Shown piece by piece: positions 5,886 through 6,293 of a stretch of 6,293 nucleotides of DNA. Below the pieces are notes generated by a model. That model saw only the letters and a program-made list of their open reading frames with translations, made no database searches and was not told the DNA's origin. Source of the DNA: Planctomycetia bacterium (GTDB lineage Bacteria; Planctomycetota; Phycisphaerae; Phycisphaerales; SM1A02); assembly GCA_009936695.1 (NCBI GenBank), contig JAACEA010000288.1, forward strand, positions 1-6,293. Direction: 5' to 3'. Within the stretch, counting starts at the first letter, position 1, and each line of letters starts with the position of its first letter. Position numbers and translations under genes: made by a program.

Positions 5886-6293
5886 TCAGGGCCGGGGAAG
5901 GGTGCTCATGCCGGCCGCATCATTCCAGTCGTTGATTCCGAACGCGAGGGGGATGATGTCCCTTCGCCAGGTGGGACTGGAGATGCCCGCGTACTGCACG
6001 AACCCCCGTGGGCCATCGCGTCGGATCCCGAGCAGGATGCTGCCACCTCCGGCCTGGGAGATGGCCTCGACCAACCAGGCCTCCGGAAGCAGCACCGAGA
6101 TCCGCCAACGATCGGAGAATCGCCGGCTCTCCACCTGCAGCGACTCGTCCGGGCGACCGCGAAGTCGCTCCCACGATCCGTCGGGGCGGATCTCCACCAC
6201 GCCGGCGGGCCGCCTGCGGTCACCGACCTGCAGGAAGATCCGGCCGTCCGGATCCGCGGTCGGCAGGAACCGGGCCTCGATGAAGATCTCCCA
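5886..6293 (-). CDS. C-terminal fragment, possible CBM9/DOMON-like domain (cut by right edge)
   Basis: The frame is open from the right edge for 135 residues to a TGA at 5886. A GTG at 6200 is an internal codon rather than a likely start, because the reading continues upstream without a stop. The visible part begins WEIFIEARFLPTADPDGRIFLQV. It then shows alternating strand-like stretches: VVEIRPDGSW (32-41), DRWRISVLLPEAWL (61-74), SILLGIRRDGP (85-95) and YAGISSPTW (101-109). The order 'EIFI, then W-x-(v/I)-polar-x-(I/L)-P, then G-(I/f)-x-R, then S-x-x-W' resembles the C-terminal half of CBM9-like carbohydrate-binding beta-sandwiches. This is a pattern judgement only. If right, the full protein would probably be exported and much larger. 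It ends 68 bases before the parA-like ATG. Confidence 0.6.
   Translation of the reverse strand, partial: WEIFIEARFLPTADPDGRIFLQVGDRRRPAGVVEIRPDGSWERLRGRPDESLQVESRRFSDRWRISVLLPEAWLVEAISQAGGGSILLGIRRDGPRGFVQYAGISSPTWRRDIIPLAFGINDWNDAAGMSTLPRP

Noticed and set aside
1..6293. CRISPR array, insertion sequence, tRNA, rRNA or riboswitch
   Set aside because: I looked for regularly spaced repeats, transposase motifs with terminal repeats, and structured RNA signatures and saw none.

Overview
This is a high-GC bacterial chromosomal window. Codons end mostly in G or C, and the long open frames antisense to real genes are a by-product of that composition. The gene content suggests a planctomycete-like bacterium, perhaps Phycisphaerae. 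The clues are a futalosine-pathway menaquinone enzyme and a zinc ribbon of the form CxxCGHDLQGLP...RCPECG, a motif I associate with that group. This placement is an inference from motifs and was not tested by any search.

Layout from left to right. Positions 1-149 (minus) hold the 5' end of an unrecognised protein that runs off the left edge. A 251-base divergent intergenic region follows. Positions 401-1714 (plus) encode MqnE, aminofutalosine synthase, with a TAGAAT box six bases before its ATG that suggests a leaderless mRNA. MqnE converges on the next operon, and an interrupted hairpin at 1703-1745 spans the two gene ends. Positions 1733-5817 (minus) form one compact operon, transcribed right to left: a ParA-type ATPase, a VanZ-like membrane protein fused to a cysteine-rich zinc-ribbon tail, a small lipoprotein, and the lipid II flippase MurJ. 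Every junction overlaps, two of them as ATGA. The ParA gene also appears to have a leaderless promoter (TACACT seven bases before ATG), just downstream of a hairpin that may end the upstream transcript. Positions 5886-6293 (minus) hold the C-terminal end of a protein with a possible CBM9/DOMON-like beta-sandwich domain, cut by the right edge.

The known parts cover menaquinone synthesis (MqnE) and cell envelope construction (MurJ). The operon joins a DNA- or cargo-positioning ATPase to envelope proteins of unknown role, so a shared function in coordinating envelope growth with chromosome or cargo positioning is possible but is only inferred from gene order. No mobile element, CRISPR array, tRNA or rRNA is visible. 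The points most worth a second look are the VanZ-zinc-ribbon fusion, the fully overlapping parA-to-murJ operon, the two matching leaderless promoters, and an in-frame insertion of about 45 residues in MqnE.
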